This document shows positions 1 through 6,555 of a stretch of DNA of 11,592 bases, one piece after another. The first letter of the stretch is position 1, and each line of letters begins with the position of its first letter. The stretch covers positions 65,698 through 77,289 of the forward strand of contig MU070232.1 of NCBI GenBank assembly GCA_002284615.2. The letters run 5' to 3'. The position numbers and the translations under genes were made by a program. The notes beneath the pieces are model-generated. The model was not told the DNA's origin, did no database searches, and saw only the letters and a list, made by a program, of their open reading frames with translations. The stretch is from Dunaliella salina (lineage: Eukaryota > Chlorophyta > Chlorophyceae > Chlamydomonadales > Dunaliellaceae).

Positions 1-32
<32 letters not shown>
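1..32. repeat. (CA)16 microsatellite
   Basis: Uninterrupted CA dinucleotide run at the left edge of the window. A shorter CA run closes the window on the right. Confidence 0.98.
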
Positions 33-33
<1 letters not shown>

Positions 34-206
34 TACTATTAAGTCTTCAATCAAGTGTTATGCTTCTTACCTCCACAGCAGCCTCATTTCCCCTGTCAAA
101 GAAGGGGTTGCTGTTTTGCCGGGCTGACTCGGAGGGGCCAGCTCCTGCCCGCGATGCACTGCTTGAGATCTGCATAGGAACAAACCAAACAGTTTGCACC
201 ACTGGG

Positions 207-362
207 TTGAGGCACTGCCTGTGCTTGCACATGCAAAGACACACCCATTGTGCTGAAGCAGTGCCTGCACATGCACGGTAGCACTTGTGCGATTCACACC
301 AATTGTACTTTAGCGCTGCCTGCACATGCCCATGTACACATGCACTTCACATAATTCACATC
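207..362. repeat. Degenerate ~55-bp tandem repeat, about three copies
   Basis: Three successive segments share the core CTGCCTG-CACATGC followed by an A/C-rich stretch resembling CACACCAATTGTACTT. The cores start near 215, 262 and 318. Copies differ at many positions and the boundaries are approximate. Confidence 0.4.
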
Positions 363-581
363 TATCCCTGCAGCAAAGCTGTGAATTCACCTTCCTGATG
401 CCACACTACAGAGGCTCACCATGGCAGTAATGGTTGCTCCAGTGTGGGGATTATTTGCCCCCATCTCAGACTCCACAAACTTGGCAATCTGCACTTGTTG
501 CTTCAAGTGCTATGGGATAGCAGGTGGAGCCGGGGCTGCCTGTTGGGCAGGGGGGTCAACAACGCGGAGGACGGAGAGACC

Positions 582-776
582 TCACAACCACGAGGGGACG
601 GCTCGCCACGCGCTCCCGCTGCCACCCCCCCAAATGCATGCTGCGGCGGGGGCTCCATCAAAATGTCTGGTTGATGCACCCCCTAGCCGCTTTGACGAGC
701 CTGTAAGTTTGGGCTGCTTTTGCTGCGGTTGCGAGTGCTTTGCTGCCTTATCATCGCCTCTCTTCTGCTTCCCCAT
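582..776 (-). CDS. Hypothetical short basic ORF (possible first exon)
   Basis: This 64-codon frame opens with ATG in a purine-rich context (GGAATGGGG). Its start is strongly basic and Gln/Lys-rich (MGKQKRGDDKAAKHSQ, then KQKQPKL-type sequence), resembling a nuclear-localisation N-terminus. The second half turns Ala/Gly-rich and looks non-coding, so a splice donor may lie inside it. No domain is recognisable. The same frame stays open upstream of this ATG to about 968, so the start is not certain. It could equally be a chance frame, since a longer plus-strand frame overlaps it. Confidence 0.2.
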   Translation of the reverse strand: MGKQKRGDDKAAKHSQPQQKQPKLTGSSKRLGGASTRHFDGAPAAACIWGGGSGSAWRAVPSWL

Positions 777-1227
777 TCCGCTAGAATTTTTTGATCCATT
801 GTTACAGTGTGGAATATATGAGAACTCCACGCAGAACAATTGCGCAGCTTGCTTGCCACCTGCTATTCCCTGGAATTTTTTAATTCTGTTTCTTACTTTT
901 GAATTAGACGAGGGTATGCGCCAAGCAGGGGGGGGGGGCACTGACGACCCTGTAGTGAGCATGGCCACAAAATTCTTGCAACCCCCCTGAACACTCTAAC
1001 AGGTCTCTTCCTGTACCTCTTTTCAGCATGGTTTGAATGGACACACTCTCTACCAGGGTCCTGATTGGATTGGCAGGACCAGTCTGGATCGGCAGGACCA
1101 AACCTGCAGCATGCAACACAAAAGGACTGCAAACTGTGTGCCACCTGTTGCTTCCAATTCTTCACTTCAAAACAAAAATATCTGTGACCTTCACATGATT
1201 CATCATGGGTGGTAGGTTCTGCTGCAG

Positions 1228-1332
1228 GTCCTGTGTGCGTTGCTTCAGCACGCAGCTGCTGAGGTTCAGGCATGAGCTATTCTACAGGGGCAAGTGCGCC
1301 CTGCATTGGACGCCTCGTGCTTCCATGAACAG
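1228..1332 (+). CDS. Candidate upstream exon of transposase copy 1
   Basis: A 105-nt segment lies between an acceptor (CTGCAG, ending 1227) and a donor (GTATGT, starting 1333). It reads open in the frame that joins the next exon: it ends in phase 2, and the exon at 1466 begins with the one base needed. It would encode a Cys/Arg-rich stretch beginning SCVRCFSTQ. That might be the remains of an N-terminal zinc-binding region, but the spacing does not match a classical C2H2 finger. Support is only splice consensus and phase. Confidence 0.25.
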
Positions 1333-1392
1333 GTATGTGCAGTAGCTGGTGTTCAGAGAGTGTCAAACTGCACACAGACCTTCAAGTCAAAG

Positions 1393-1442
1393 TTTGACTG
1401 AGAGCCCACCTTTGACTGAGAGCCCACCTTTGACTGAGAGCC
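1393..1442 (+). repeat. 18-bp tandem repeat, 2.8 copies
   Basis: The unit TTTGACTGAGAGCCCACC repeats without mismatch at 1393-1410 and 1411-1428, and partially at 1429-1442. It lies in the predicted intron just before exon 1466-1651. Confidence 0.95.
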
Positions 1443-1465
1443 GATGAGAATCTCCATGCTTGCAG

Positions 1466-1651
1466 ACCTGTGCAGTCTGTGCGAGGTGGTATTCATGCGC
1501 AGCCTCCCAGCCCGCCCAGTGATCCCATGGAGACAGATGGCGAGGATGCACCTTCAGGCGAGTGGGACAGCAACAAGGAGCTCTTTCGCATTTTCTCTCT
1601 TGGCAACGATCGACAGGGACTGAGCAACAGCACCATAGATGAGCTACTCAG
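1466..1651 (+). CDS. Transposase copy 1, N-terminal acidic exon
   Basis: This exon encodes about 61 residues. A Pro/Ser segment is followed by an acidic patch (METDGEDAPSGEWDSNKEL) and then a segment ending STIDELLR. This order resembles the region that precedes the folded core in Plavaka-type transposases. It ends in phase 2 at a CAG|GTAATT donor and splices in phase to the exon at 1917, giving a continuous reading across DELLR. The 5' edge is uncertain: acceptors end at both 1465 and 1475, and 1465 gives phase agreement with the candidate exon at 1228-1332. There is no in-frame ATG near the start, so this is probably not the first exon. Confidence 0.6.
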
Positions 1652-1916
1652 GTAATTATCATGATGCATGAGGGTACACTTGCACCTGTGCTCACACTTC
1701 TGTGAGTGCTCTTTTGTGATCACTTGCTCAGGCTAGCAGTCCATCATTGTGAGTGAAGGTGTTTTTGTACCCCTTTTGTGCCCACTTGGAGCAGATGCAC
1801 TCATGTGCTGCAACCTGCATGGCTTGCGCGCACACACGCACCCCAGCACGCAGATGCTCTCTCCTTGGCAAGTGTGCCCTGCAGTGATGGCAATTACATA
1901 CATGCTACACTCCCAG

Positions 1917-2207
1917 GGTTGTCACGAGTCCGCAATACCTGCAGAATCCACCAAGTTTTTCAACTTTTGAGCAGTACTCCTCTTTCTTGGATAAGGTTTT
2001 ACTAGAAGAGCTGGGCACCGGGTGGCAGCTCAAATGGGTCACAGTGAAAGCAGGGGATGTACCTGGCCTACCTCCAGATTTTTGCTTGAAAGCCCCATTT
2101 TTCCACAGAGATATGGTGCAGTGGGTTGAGCAGGAGCTTGGCAACTCCAAGTACAAGCATTTTTTCTGCCTCAGAGCATCAGAGAAATACACTGCCAGTG
2201 GGAAAAG
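1917..2207 (+). CDS. Transposase copy 1, exon 2
   Basis: A 291-nt exon (phase 2 in, phase 2 out) lies between acceptor CCCAG and donor GTGAGC. It encodes about 97 residues, including NPPSFSTFEQYSSFLDKV, GWQLKWVTVKAGDVP, a segment FHRDMVQWVEQELG and FFCLRASEKYTASGKR. In Plavaka-like proteins a comparable region (substrate description, then a Y/H-R-D-x-x-x-x-V helix) sits before the catalytic DKT block. The upstream intron (1652-1916) is the only one that keeps frame with DELLR: the alternative acceptor at 1944 breaks it. The phase does not fit directly onto the exon at 2443, which requires a small intervening exon or a frame lesion. Confidence 0.72.
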
Positions 2208-2312
2208 GTGAGCTCTGTTTAAGCTTTCATCTTTGGAACGTTTGGTCTAAGTGCGAGAGGACAGATGCTTGACTCACTCGTGGCTTTGCCATGTCACATC
2301 TAAATTTAACAG

Positions 2313-2367
2313 GGGCAAGATGAAGCTGCTTCATTGCTCCAGCATGCTGTCCTGCTGGCATGTGATG
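2313..2367 (+). CDS. Candidate 55-nt exon of transposase copy 1
   Basis: Exon 1917-2207 ends in phase 2, while the exon at 2443 reads from phase 0. A 55-nt segment between acceptor TTTAACAG and donor GTGGGAC converts phase 2 to phase 0 and is open throughout. It encodes about 19 residues with several Cys and His. No independent similarity is visible, so an alternative is a one-base lesion at one of the neighbouring junctions. Confidence 0.3.
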
Positions 2368-2442
2368 GTGGGACCACTCTTCGTAGGCTGAGATGTAAAT
2401 TACCTTCCTGCATGTACTCGCAGGTTTTGGCACGATCCTTAG

Positions 2443-2579
2443 GATGGGGATACTTGGCTGGCAGCGCAAGAGCTATTGCAACAGCAGAAGCCTGGTACAG
2501 ATCCCATTGCTGCTGCTCTGCAGCTGTACTTAGACAAGACGGTGGTGAACAACAAGAACCGCCAGGTGCACCCTATCAG
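2443..2579 (+). CDS. Transposase copy 1, DKT exon
   Basis: This 137-nt exon encodes DGDTWLAAQELLQQQKPGTD followed by a segment containing YLDKTVVNNKNRQVHPI. In Plavaka-like transposases a tryptophan/Gln-rich segment is followed by an aspartate in a D-K-T context and then a Pro-rich run. That Asp is a candidate member of the catalytic triad; this follows family pattern and was not tested. The left edge is fixed by an in-frame TAG that is itself part of the acceptor CCTTAG. The right edge is donor GTGCGC, phase 2. The next exon restores the frame exactly. Confidence 0.68.
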
Positions 2580-2691
2580 GTGCGCGCAGGGNCTGGTCAT
2601 GCATGAAGCGTGTACAGCTCGTGCACAGCCTGATTGAGATGAAACTTGCAGCAAGAGTGTCACCACTTTTGTGCTCCTATTCTTGCTGCAG

Positions 2692-2908
2692 GGCAACATT
2701 GTTGAACATCATGTTTGGCATGCGAATTTTGAATCTGCGTGATGTTGGTCTCATTCCAGTGTTGCGGCAGCCCGTTGAATGCTCTGGGGAGGCCTGGTCT
2801 GAAGTCTGCTTGTGCATGTTCAACAAGTGCCTTGAGGAGCTTACTGCTGAGCTGAAAGTGTGCAGCTATGATGGACGACAGATGCGGGACCCAGCTGGGC
2901 ACTTGAGG
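2692..2908 (+). CDS. Transposase copy 1, exon 4
   Basis: A 217-nt exon runs between TTGCTGCAG and GTATGT and completes the Arg codon begun in the previous exon. It encodes a hydrophobic stretch (ATLLNIMFGMRILNLRDVG), LIPVLRQPVECSGEAW, a Cys-containing helix (CLCMFNKCLEELTAELKV) and a turn ending DPAGHLR. The pattern of a 'P-x-x-x-T-L-N-I' segment, then 'G-x-x-P-x-L', then a long helix matches what follows the DKT block in Plavaka-like transposases. It ends in phase 0 and joins the exon at 2985 without any lesion. Confidence 0.8.
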
Positions 2909-2984
2909 GTATGTCTTTGTTGCACTCAGCCACAAAATTTTGGGGTTGTGGTCTCCTGCTCTAACATGGGTTATTGTTGTGCAG

Positions 2985-3155
2985 GACGTGTATACAATGC
3001 TTATCAACTATGCCGGTGATGAGCCAGAGTGCAAGGCGCTGACTTGCGTGAAGTCCTGCCCCTCAATTTATTCGTGTGAGCAGTGCTATGTACCCCTTGA
3101 TTGCCTACATGACCACACACAAGAATTTCCTACACGGACAGAACACCAGCAGCGG
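2985..3155 (+). CDS. Transposase copy 1, GDEPE / Cys-cluster exon
   Basis: A 57-codon exon, phase 0 at both ends, has acceptor TTGTGCAG and donor GTAAGG. It encodes a segment containing YAGDEPECKALTCVKSCPS, then SCEQCYVPLDCLHDH, and ends with PTRTEHQQR. In Plavaka-like proteins a D-x-P-E motif is followed by Cys residues spaced like a zinc-binding knuckle and then a basic 'R-T' segment, so the Asp here is a second catalytic candidate. A possible following exon at 3188-3223 would add only about 11 residues and then TAG. It either marks decay or a truncated transcript. The retroposon cluster starts 290 bases downstream. Confidence 0.8.
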
Positions 3156-3441
3156 GTAAGGATTTCTTTGCCATCATATTGTTACAGGAAAAAATGCCTC
3201 CAGTGAAAGCGACTGCCTGCTAGCCTTTGCCTACACAATTTATTGTTTTCCAAGTGTGGAACCTTGTGTATTATTTTGTCATTGGTAATTATTAAGTTGC
3301 TGTTTTGCTATACAATTCCACCCTCTTAAGAGTCTGTGTCTGTGACCCTCACAATACAATGCTTGCTTGGAAAGTCAGAAACTCAACCCTTTTTTCCTTA
3401 ATTGCTGCCATTGACTTCAGGAAACGTACCAATCAGTTTTT

Positions 3442-3459
3442 AAAAAAAAAAAAAAAAAA
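3442..3459 (+). other. A18 run at the 5' boundary of retroposon A
   Basis: Eighteen adenines lie eight bases before the ORF start. Element B has an equally long A18 at the same relative place. The run is on the 5' side of the gene, so it is not a conventional 3' poly(A) tail. Confidence 0.9.
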
Positions 3460-3467
3460 CCGATGAG

Positions 3468-4511
3468 ATGATTACAAAGTATCGTACAAGGACACATCCT
3501 GAACGAAGCACCAAGTCCATGGTTATATGGAGACTACCTACACGAATAGAGCTCGCAAACCACTTTGACACTAAACTTCGGCAGAAAGAGGCCCGTACGT
3601 GTGAGCAAGCTACGGCATTAACGAGACAATTGCACGAAACAACATCACAAAACCAGTTACTCCAACGACGCATATCCAACTTTGAGCAACAATTCGGCAA
3701 TCGCAAACATGATTATGATGCAGCTTCCAAATGGGAGAACGATACTGAAATGGATTGCCACAAATATGATGACATATCTGGACATGTGTTCGTGGTGACG
3801 AAAGACAGCGTTTCTGCCAACACCATATCGCATGTCCTTGGTACAGACAAGACAATCCTCCCATGCAACAAGTACAACACAACATTTCGTATTCTTGTCG
3901 GAAACGGGCGACGTGCGGGCTCTCTAGCTGTGAAATCATTCCTCAACACTGTCAAGGACAAAATACCAAATGATTGGAAAGTGCAAAGGGAACGCACAAA
4001 GATGACTATGCAACGCGAGAGAAGTTTGAATGACTTGAATACTGACATTCAGCGTGTCATTTCCGCTCAACCGAAATTTGTTGGCCTCAATTCATACGTT
4101 GGAGTGAACGGTTCAAACATTTTCCTTTCATACGGAGATAGAAGGGATGCCTTAAACCTCAAGAAACAAGATACACCGGCATTCAAGTATCCCGTCTGGG
4201 AACACTTCATCTTCGATCCGCTGTTGAACATGGGCAAAGGCGGCATGAACTACAAGAACAAAATTAACCTACCAACTGCATCTATTGAGGCTAACATCAC
4301 ACAATCTCTCTCTACCTCTCCTTCCATCCGTGAGAAAGAAAACCATATGCAGAATGATACATGCGGTGCAGGCCTTCGCCACTCTGATGGTGGAACTGAA
4401 CGACTTCAAAGATTACAACTGAGCCTCGCTGAATTTCTTTTCCACTCATTCAACATCTTTGCAAGACGGCATGGAAATATGGCAGAAGTCTCAAGGGTCT
4501 TGATGCGCTAA
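3468..4511 (+). CDS. Retroposon A protein (347 aa), unrecognised ORF1-like family
   Basis: This is an intact intronless ORF. Residues ~1-28 are basic. Residues ~29-78 are rich in Leu, Gln and Glu with heptad-like spacing and probably form a coiled coil. Residues ~85-260 are the core shared with element B: W-x-x-D-T, G-x-V-x-V-V, LGTD, AVKSFLNT (154-161), RERSLN (183-188), LSYGDRR (220-226) and YPVW (241-244). The C-terminal ~85 residues are polar, with a short hydrophobic helix near the end. Coiled coil followed by a compact basic core is the general plan of LINE ORF1 RNA-binding proteins, so an RNA chaperone or RNP role is my inference. I recognise no named family. The ATG at 3468 is the first one in frame. 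An upstream ATG at 3463 reads only two codons before stop. The frame stays open through the A18 run, so 5' truncation of a longer ORF is possible. Confidence 0.9.
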   Translation: MITKYRTRTHPERSTKSMVIWRLPTRIELANHFDTKLRQKEARTCEQATALTRQLHETTSQNQLLQRRISNFEQQFGNRKHDYDAASKWENDTEMDCHKYDDISGHVFVVTKDSVSANTISHVLGTDKTILPCNKYNTTFRILVGNGRRAGSLAVKSFLNTVKDKIPNDWKVQRERTKMTMQRERSLNDLNTDIQRVISAQPKFVGLNSYVGVNGSNIFLSYGDRRDALNLKKQDTPAFKYPVWEHFIFDPLLNMGKGGMNYKNKINLPTASIEANITQSLSTSPSIREKENHMQNDTCGAGLRHSDGGTERLQRLQLSLAEFLFHSFNIFARRHGNMAEVSRVLMR

Positions 4512-4620
4512 TGTATTCAACCTGCCTTGTAAGCCTGTTATCCAGTACCTTCACAAACTGCCATGTAGGGTTCAGCAATTTGCGTTCCTTTCACGCTTGA
4601 ATGAGGTGTGTCTCCTTCAT

Positions 4621-4630
4621 CGGTACTTAC
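4621..4630 (+). repeat. Target-site duplication of retroposon B, left copy
   Basis: CGGTACTTAC occurs here and again at 6113-6122, exactly bracketing B. A preceding T is shared on both sides, so the duplication may be 11 bp. Removing B and one copy restores the 3' UTR of A. Confidence 0.93.
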
Positions 4631-4691
4631 AGGGTTTACAGGGTTTACAGGAGAAAAAAGGCCTTCAGTCAGCACTCGCGACAGCTAGCCT
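4631..4691 (-). other. 3' hairpin and (CCTGTAAAC)n tail of retroposon B
   Basis: On the minus strand, AGGC and GCCT arms (4691-4688 with 4662-4659) enclose GACAG-class and CAGTC-class inner arms with one mismatch (4684-4680 with 4670-4666). The tail of about 2.3 units of CCTGTAAAC follows and ends at the target duplication. The same arrangement is perfectly paired in A and C. Confidence 0.7.
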
Positions 4692-4879
4692 GCTCATAAA
4701 ATAAACAATTCATTGAGAAGGGAAAATAAAATTGAAGTTGATGAGGTTGATGAGAGGAAGGAAGGAAGAAGACACTAGTTCCAATTAAAAAATGCAGAGA
4801 CAGGCAAGGCATACAAACCTGAACCTCGATGTTTTGGAAAAGCTTCACTTGACAAAGATGTATTTGTGTGTTACAGGCT

Positions 4880-5267
4880 TTAGTTACTCATGGTGGACCA
4901 TGAATCATTCGAGTCGCCATCTGTGGTATCACTGTTTGACGTCCACTCATCTGTGTTGTTCTCATCGCTGTGAATGCATGCATTTTTGTGTAAATCTATG
5001 GTAGTGTGGCCAAAACGGTTATCATACCAGTGCGCCCTCTGCTTGATCAGACTCAGGAAAATGCTTGCTAGGCCGAGAAAAACATAATTGGGCCGATCGG
5101 AAGCCTGTATATGAACAGAATGTGGCTTGTTGTTGTTGTCGTTGTTACCATTGTTGTTGTTGATATTAACATAACGCGTGGACCTTGCTGGATGTTGTTG
5201 TTGTTGTTGCAGGTGTTGCTGTTGGGGCATAGGGACATTGCTGAAGGGGATAGTTGTATGAATCAGA
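4880..5267 (-). pseudogene. Frame-shifted C-terminal part of the retroposon B ORF
   Basis: Directly after the 249-codon ORF a long open frame continues in the -1 frame. It encodes a Gln run, then an Asn run (together from the CAA-rich tract), a hydrophobic segment VFLGLASIFLSLIKQRAHWY, and an acidic Ser/Asp/Asn-rich end (closing DGDSNDSWSTMSN). The hydrophobic segment resembles the LSLAEFLFHSFNIFARRHG stretch near the C-terminus of A's protein. The likeliest reading is that both parts were one ORF of roughly 375 codons. The break falls on a run of five A (5268-5272), so a one-base loss, a sequencing error or a programmed -1 frameshift could all explain it. Confidence 0.6.
5128..5222 (-). repeat. 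CAA-rich trinucleotide tract
   Basis: Two GTT/GTTG blocks on the plus strand (5128-5162 and 5192-5222) read as CAA/AAC codons on the minus strand. They encode the Gln and Asn runs in the C-terminal part of B's protein. Element A has no such tract, so it expanded in B's lineage or was lost from A's. Confidence 0.8.
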
Positions 5268-6012
5268 TTTTTATGTCATCTACGAAAGTGTGTGCAGGTT
5301 GGGTGTATTTCAGGCTTCTCGAGCCCTTTTTCATTGCATCATCAATGTCAAAGTGTAGCCATACTGGATATAAATATGTACGGGCAGCGGTATTTTTGGG
5401 ATCAAGGGCGCACCGTCTGTCGGCGTAAGACAGATAAATGGCCGTACCATTGGGGGCAACGTGTGATTGCATCCCAGTCAGAGAGGGCTCTGTTGAAATA
5501 ACATGTTCGATGCGAGTATTTATATAATTCAGGCTCCTCTCTCGTATCATGGTCAGTGGTGTTCGTTGCCTCGTAATTTTCCATGTCGGAGGCACCCTGT
5601 CTCTGATAGTATTCAAAAAGGATTTCACCGCCGAACCCCCCGCTCGTTCTTGCTTCCCAACTGCAATGCTATATACGCTCCTGTTGGGTTTGAATGGGAA
5701 AATATGGTGATCAGTCCCCAAAGTGGTCATAATGCGGGTTGGAGGAGCGTCGTCCCTAGCCACAACGACAACATTGCCGGCAATGTTACGATTGCGAATT
5801 GCATCTAAAGAGGTGTCTCTTTGCCACAGAAGGGCCGCATCATGGTTGTAAAATGGTGGCATTCTGGATATTGCATTGCGACAGTTCCGCGAGGTAACAG
5901 AATGTTGTATTTCCGTCGCACGTGCATTTGCTTCTGAAACCTTTTGGGCCAAGTTATGATTTTCAGAGGTGAGATTGTGAACTTGGTGTTTGAGTCGGAC
6001 AAGGGCCGACAT
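5263..6012 (-). CDS. Retroposon B protein (249 aa), paralogue of A's protein
   Basis: The ORF starts at an ATG preceded in frame by TGA three codons upstream, so the start is well bounded. Residues ~4-40 form a probable coiled coil (LVRLKHQVHNL, then LAQKVSEANARATEI). The conserved core follows: W-Q-R-D-T, GNVVVVARD, LGTD (98-101), AVKSFLNT (128-135), RERSLN (157-162), LSYADRR (194-200) and YPVW (215-218). Spacing between motifs matches A closely, with B lacking about 26 N-terminal residues. Many differences from A are conservative (VKDKIP against IRDRVP), which suggests past selection on the protein. It stops at TGA right after a run of five A; the natural C-terminus probably continues in the -1 frame. 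The function is unknown. An RNP protein like LINE ORF1p is inferred from the architecture only. Confidence 0.88.
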   Translation of the reverse strand: MSALVRLKHQVHNLTSENHNLAQKVSEANARATEIQHSVTSRNCRNAISRMPPFYNHDAALLWQRDTSLDAIRNRNIAGNVVVVARDDAPPTRIMTTLGTDHHIFPFKPNRSVYSIAVGKQERAGGSAVKSFLNTIRDRVPPTWKITRQRTPLTMIRERSLNYINTRIEHVISTEPSLTGMQSHVAPNGTAIYLSYADRRCALDPKNTAARTYLYPVWLHFDIDDAMKKGSRSLKYTQPAHTFVDDIKI

Positions 6013-6094
6013 GTACTGTCAGTGATACCAAAGCTATCAGTGTATTCTTGACTCTTCAATATCGAATCTGCCACCTCCTTTCCTTTCCCCCCCC

Positions 6095-6112
6095 TTTTTT
6101 TTTTTTTTTTTT
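6095..6112 (-). other. A18 run (T18 on plus) at the 5' boundary of retroposon B
   Basis: Eighteen T on the plus strand follow eight C (6087-6094), so B's sense strand begins A18G8. It abuts the target duplication directly, which defines the 5' end of B. Confidence 0.92.
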
Positions 6113-6122
6113 CGGTACTTAC
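6113..6122 (+). repeat. Target-site duplication of retroposon B, right copy
   Basis: CGGTACTTAC is identical to 4621-4630. Element A's 3' UTR resumes immediately after it. Confidence 0.93.
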
Positions 6123-6231
6123 TATTATACTTTATAGGAGTTCAGGATGAGTCCTTAACCCAAACTGTCCAGACCCATCTCAACCAGTCCTTTATTACCT
6201 TTTCCTTCTTGAAAATGTTACTTTTATTTGC

Positions 6232-6291
6232 AGGCCTAGCAGTCGCGAGTGTTGACTGATGGCCTTTATTTCCTGTAAACCCTGTAAACCC
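6232..6291 (+). other. 3' hairpin and repeat tail of retroposon A
   Basis: AGGCC (6232-6236) pairs with GGCCT (6261-6265), and CAGTC (6240-6244) pairs with GACTG (6254-6258) around the loop GCGAGTGTT. Two and a bit units of CCTGTAAAC follow. A hairpin plus short-repeat tail is the known 3' recognition module of stringent LINEs such as UnaL2, whose tail is TGTAA repeats. The tail here also contains TGTAA. Confidence 0.75.
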
Positions 6292-6450
6292 CCTAGCCCC
6301 TCCCGCACACATCATGTCGTAAGTGGGCATTCCTTTCTCCTTTCTTCTTCTCTGTGGCTCAGCCCATGATAGCTAAGGTGCCTCCTGTTTGAAAGAGGAA
6401 GTTGCAAACTGTAGTGGAGGGGGTCAAGTGAGGCCCATGATGCAATGCTT
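6292..6450 (+). other. Sequence between retroposons A and C, no gene seen
   Basis: Pyrimidine-rich sequence with TTCTTC-type blocks. It contains no splice-bounded exon that I can support. Confidence 0.4.
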
Positions 6451-6460
6451 GTACCTGCTT
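6451..6460 (+). repeat. Target-site duplication of retroposon copy C, left
   Basis: GTACCTGCTT is identical to 6556-6565. An additional T on each side may make it 11 bp. Confidence 0.92.
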
Positions 6461-6555
6461 CCTTTTCCTTCTTGAAAATGTTATTTTTATTTGCAGGCCT
6501 AGCAGTCGCGAGTGTTGACTGATGGCCTTTATTTCCTGTAAACCCTGTAAACCCT
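6461..6555 (+). mobile_element. Retroposon copy C, 5'-truncated to ~95 bases
   Basis: It matches the last 94 bases of A with a single difference (C at 6221 in A, T at 6484 here) and includes the perfect hairpin (AGGCC 6495-6499 with GGCCT 6524-6528; CAGTC 6503-6507 with GACTG 6517-6521). It ends in the CCTGTAAAC tail. Exact 10-bp duplications flank it, so it is an independent insertion and not a segmental copy. Truncation at the 5' end with a complete 3' end is typical of target-primed reverse transcription. Confidence 0.92.

Larger units (their letters stand above)
33..1227. other. Non-genic stretch with low-complexity sequence
   Basis: No convincing gene is visible. The stretch holds a degenerate ~55-bp repeat (207-362) and a run of eleven G (928-938). 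Open frames of up to 189 codons on the plus strand (421-990) have erratic, Cys/Pro-rich composition and no recognisable domain. One short basic minus-strand frame (582-776) is listed separately at low confidence. The 5' end or upstream exons of the transposase that begins near 1228 could lie here, but I cannot identify them. Confidence 0.5.
4631..6112 (-). mobile_element. Retroposon B, nested inside A in opposite orientation
   Basis: This unit of about 1.48 kb is bounded by a 10-11 bp target duplication. Read on the minus strand it starts with A18G8, has a ~75-base leader, a 249-codon ORF homologous to A's, a region carrying a CAA-rich tract, and a 3' end with a hairpin followed by CCTGTAAACCCTGTAAACCCT. 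It is more diverged from A than copy C is. It carries a frame break near the ORF end. Like A it lacks any polymerase or endonuclease reading frame. Confidence 0.92.
3442..6291 (+). mobile_element. Retroposon A (ORF-only LINE-like element), split by nested element B
   Basis: Without B and one copy of its target duplication, A is about 1.36 kb (3442-4630 plus 6123-6291). In order it has an A18 run, an 8-nt leader, a 347-codon ORF, a 3' UTR, a hairpin (6232-6265) and the tail CCTGTAAACCCTGTAAACCC. Its last 94 bases (6198-6291) match copy C at 93 positions. The last ~110 bases also align with the 3' end of B in the opposite orientation. No reverse transcriptase or endonuclease is encoded, so it is presumably mobilised in trans. 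A's own target duplication was not found: the left flank contains GTACCAATCAG, which is not repeated after the tail. Confidence 0.85.

Noticed and set aside
421..990. 189-codon plus-strand open frame
   Set aside because: Composition is erratic (Cys/Pro/Gly-rich, with homopolymer-encoded Gly), there is no domain, and a competing frame overlaps it on the minus strand. Length is within what chance allows in this much sequence.
3442..6112. A and B as arms of one palindromic DNA transposon with terminal inverted repeats
   Set aside because: The A runs at both outer ends and the convergent ORFs suggest this at first. The target duplication around B alone and A's 3' end reappearing after 6122 show two separate insertions.
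6095..6112. T18 read as the poly(A) tail of a minus-strand retrogene
   Set aside because: On the minus strand it is a 5' A run, upstream of the ORF. The 3' end is the CCTGTAAAC tail, and neither orientation places poly(A) at a 3' end.
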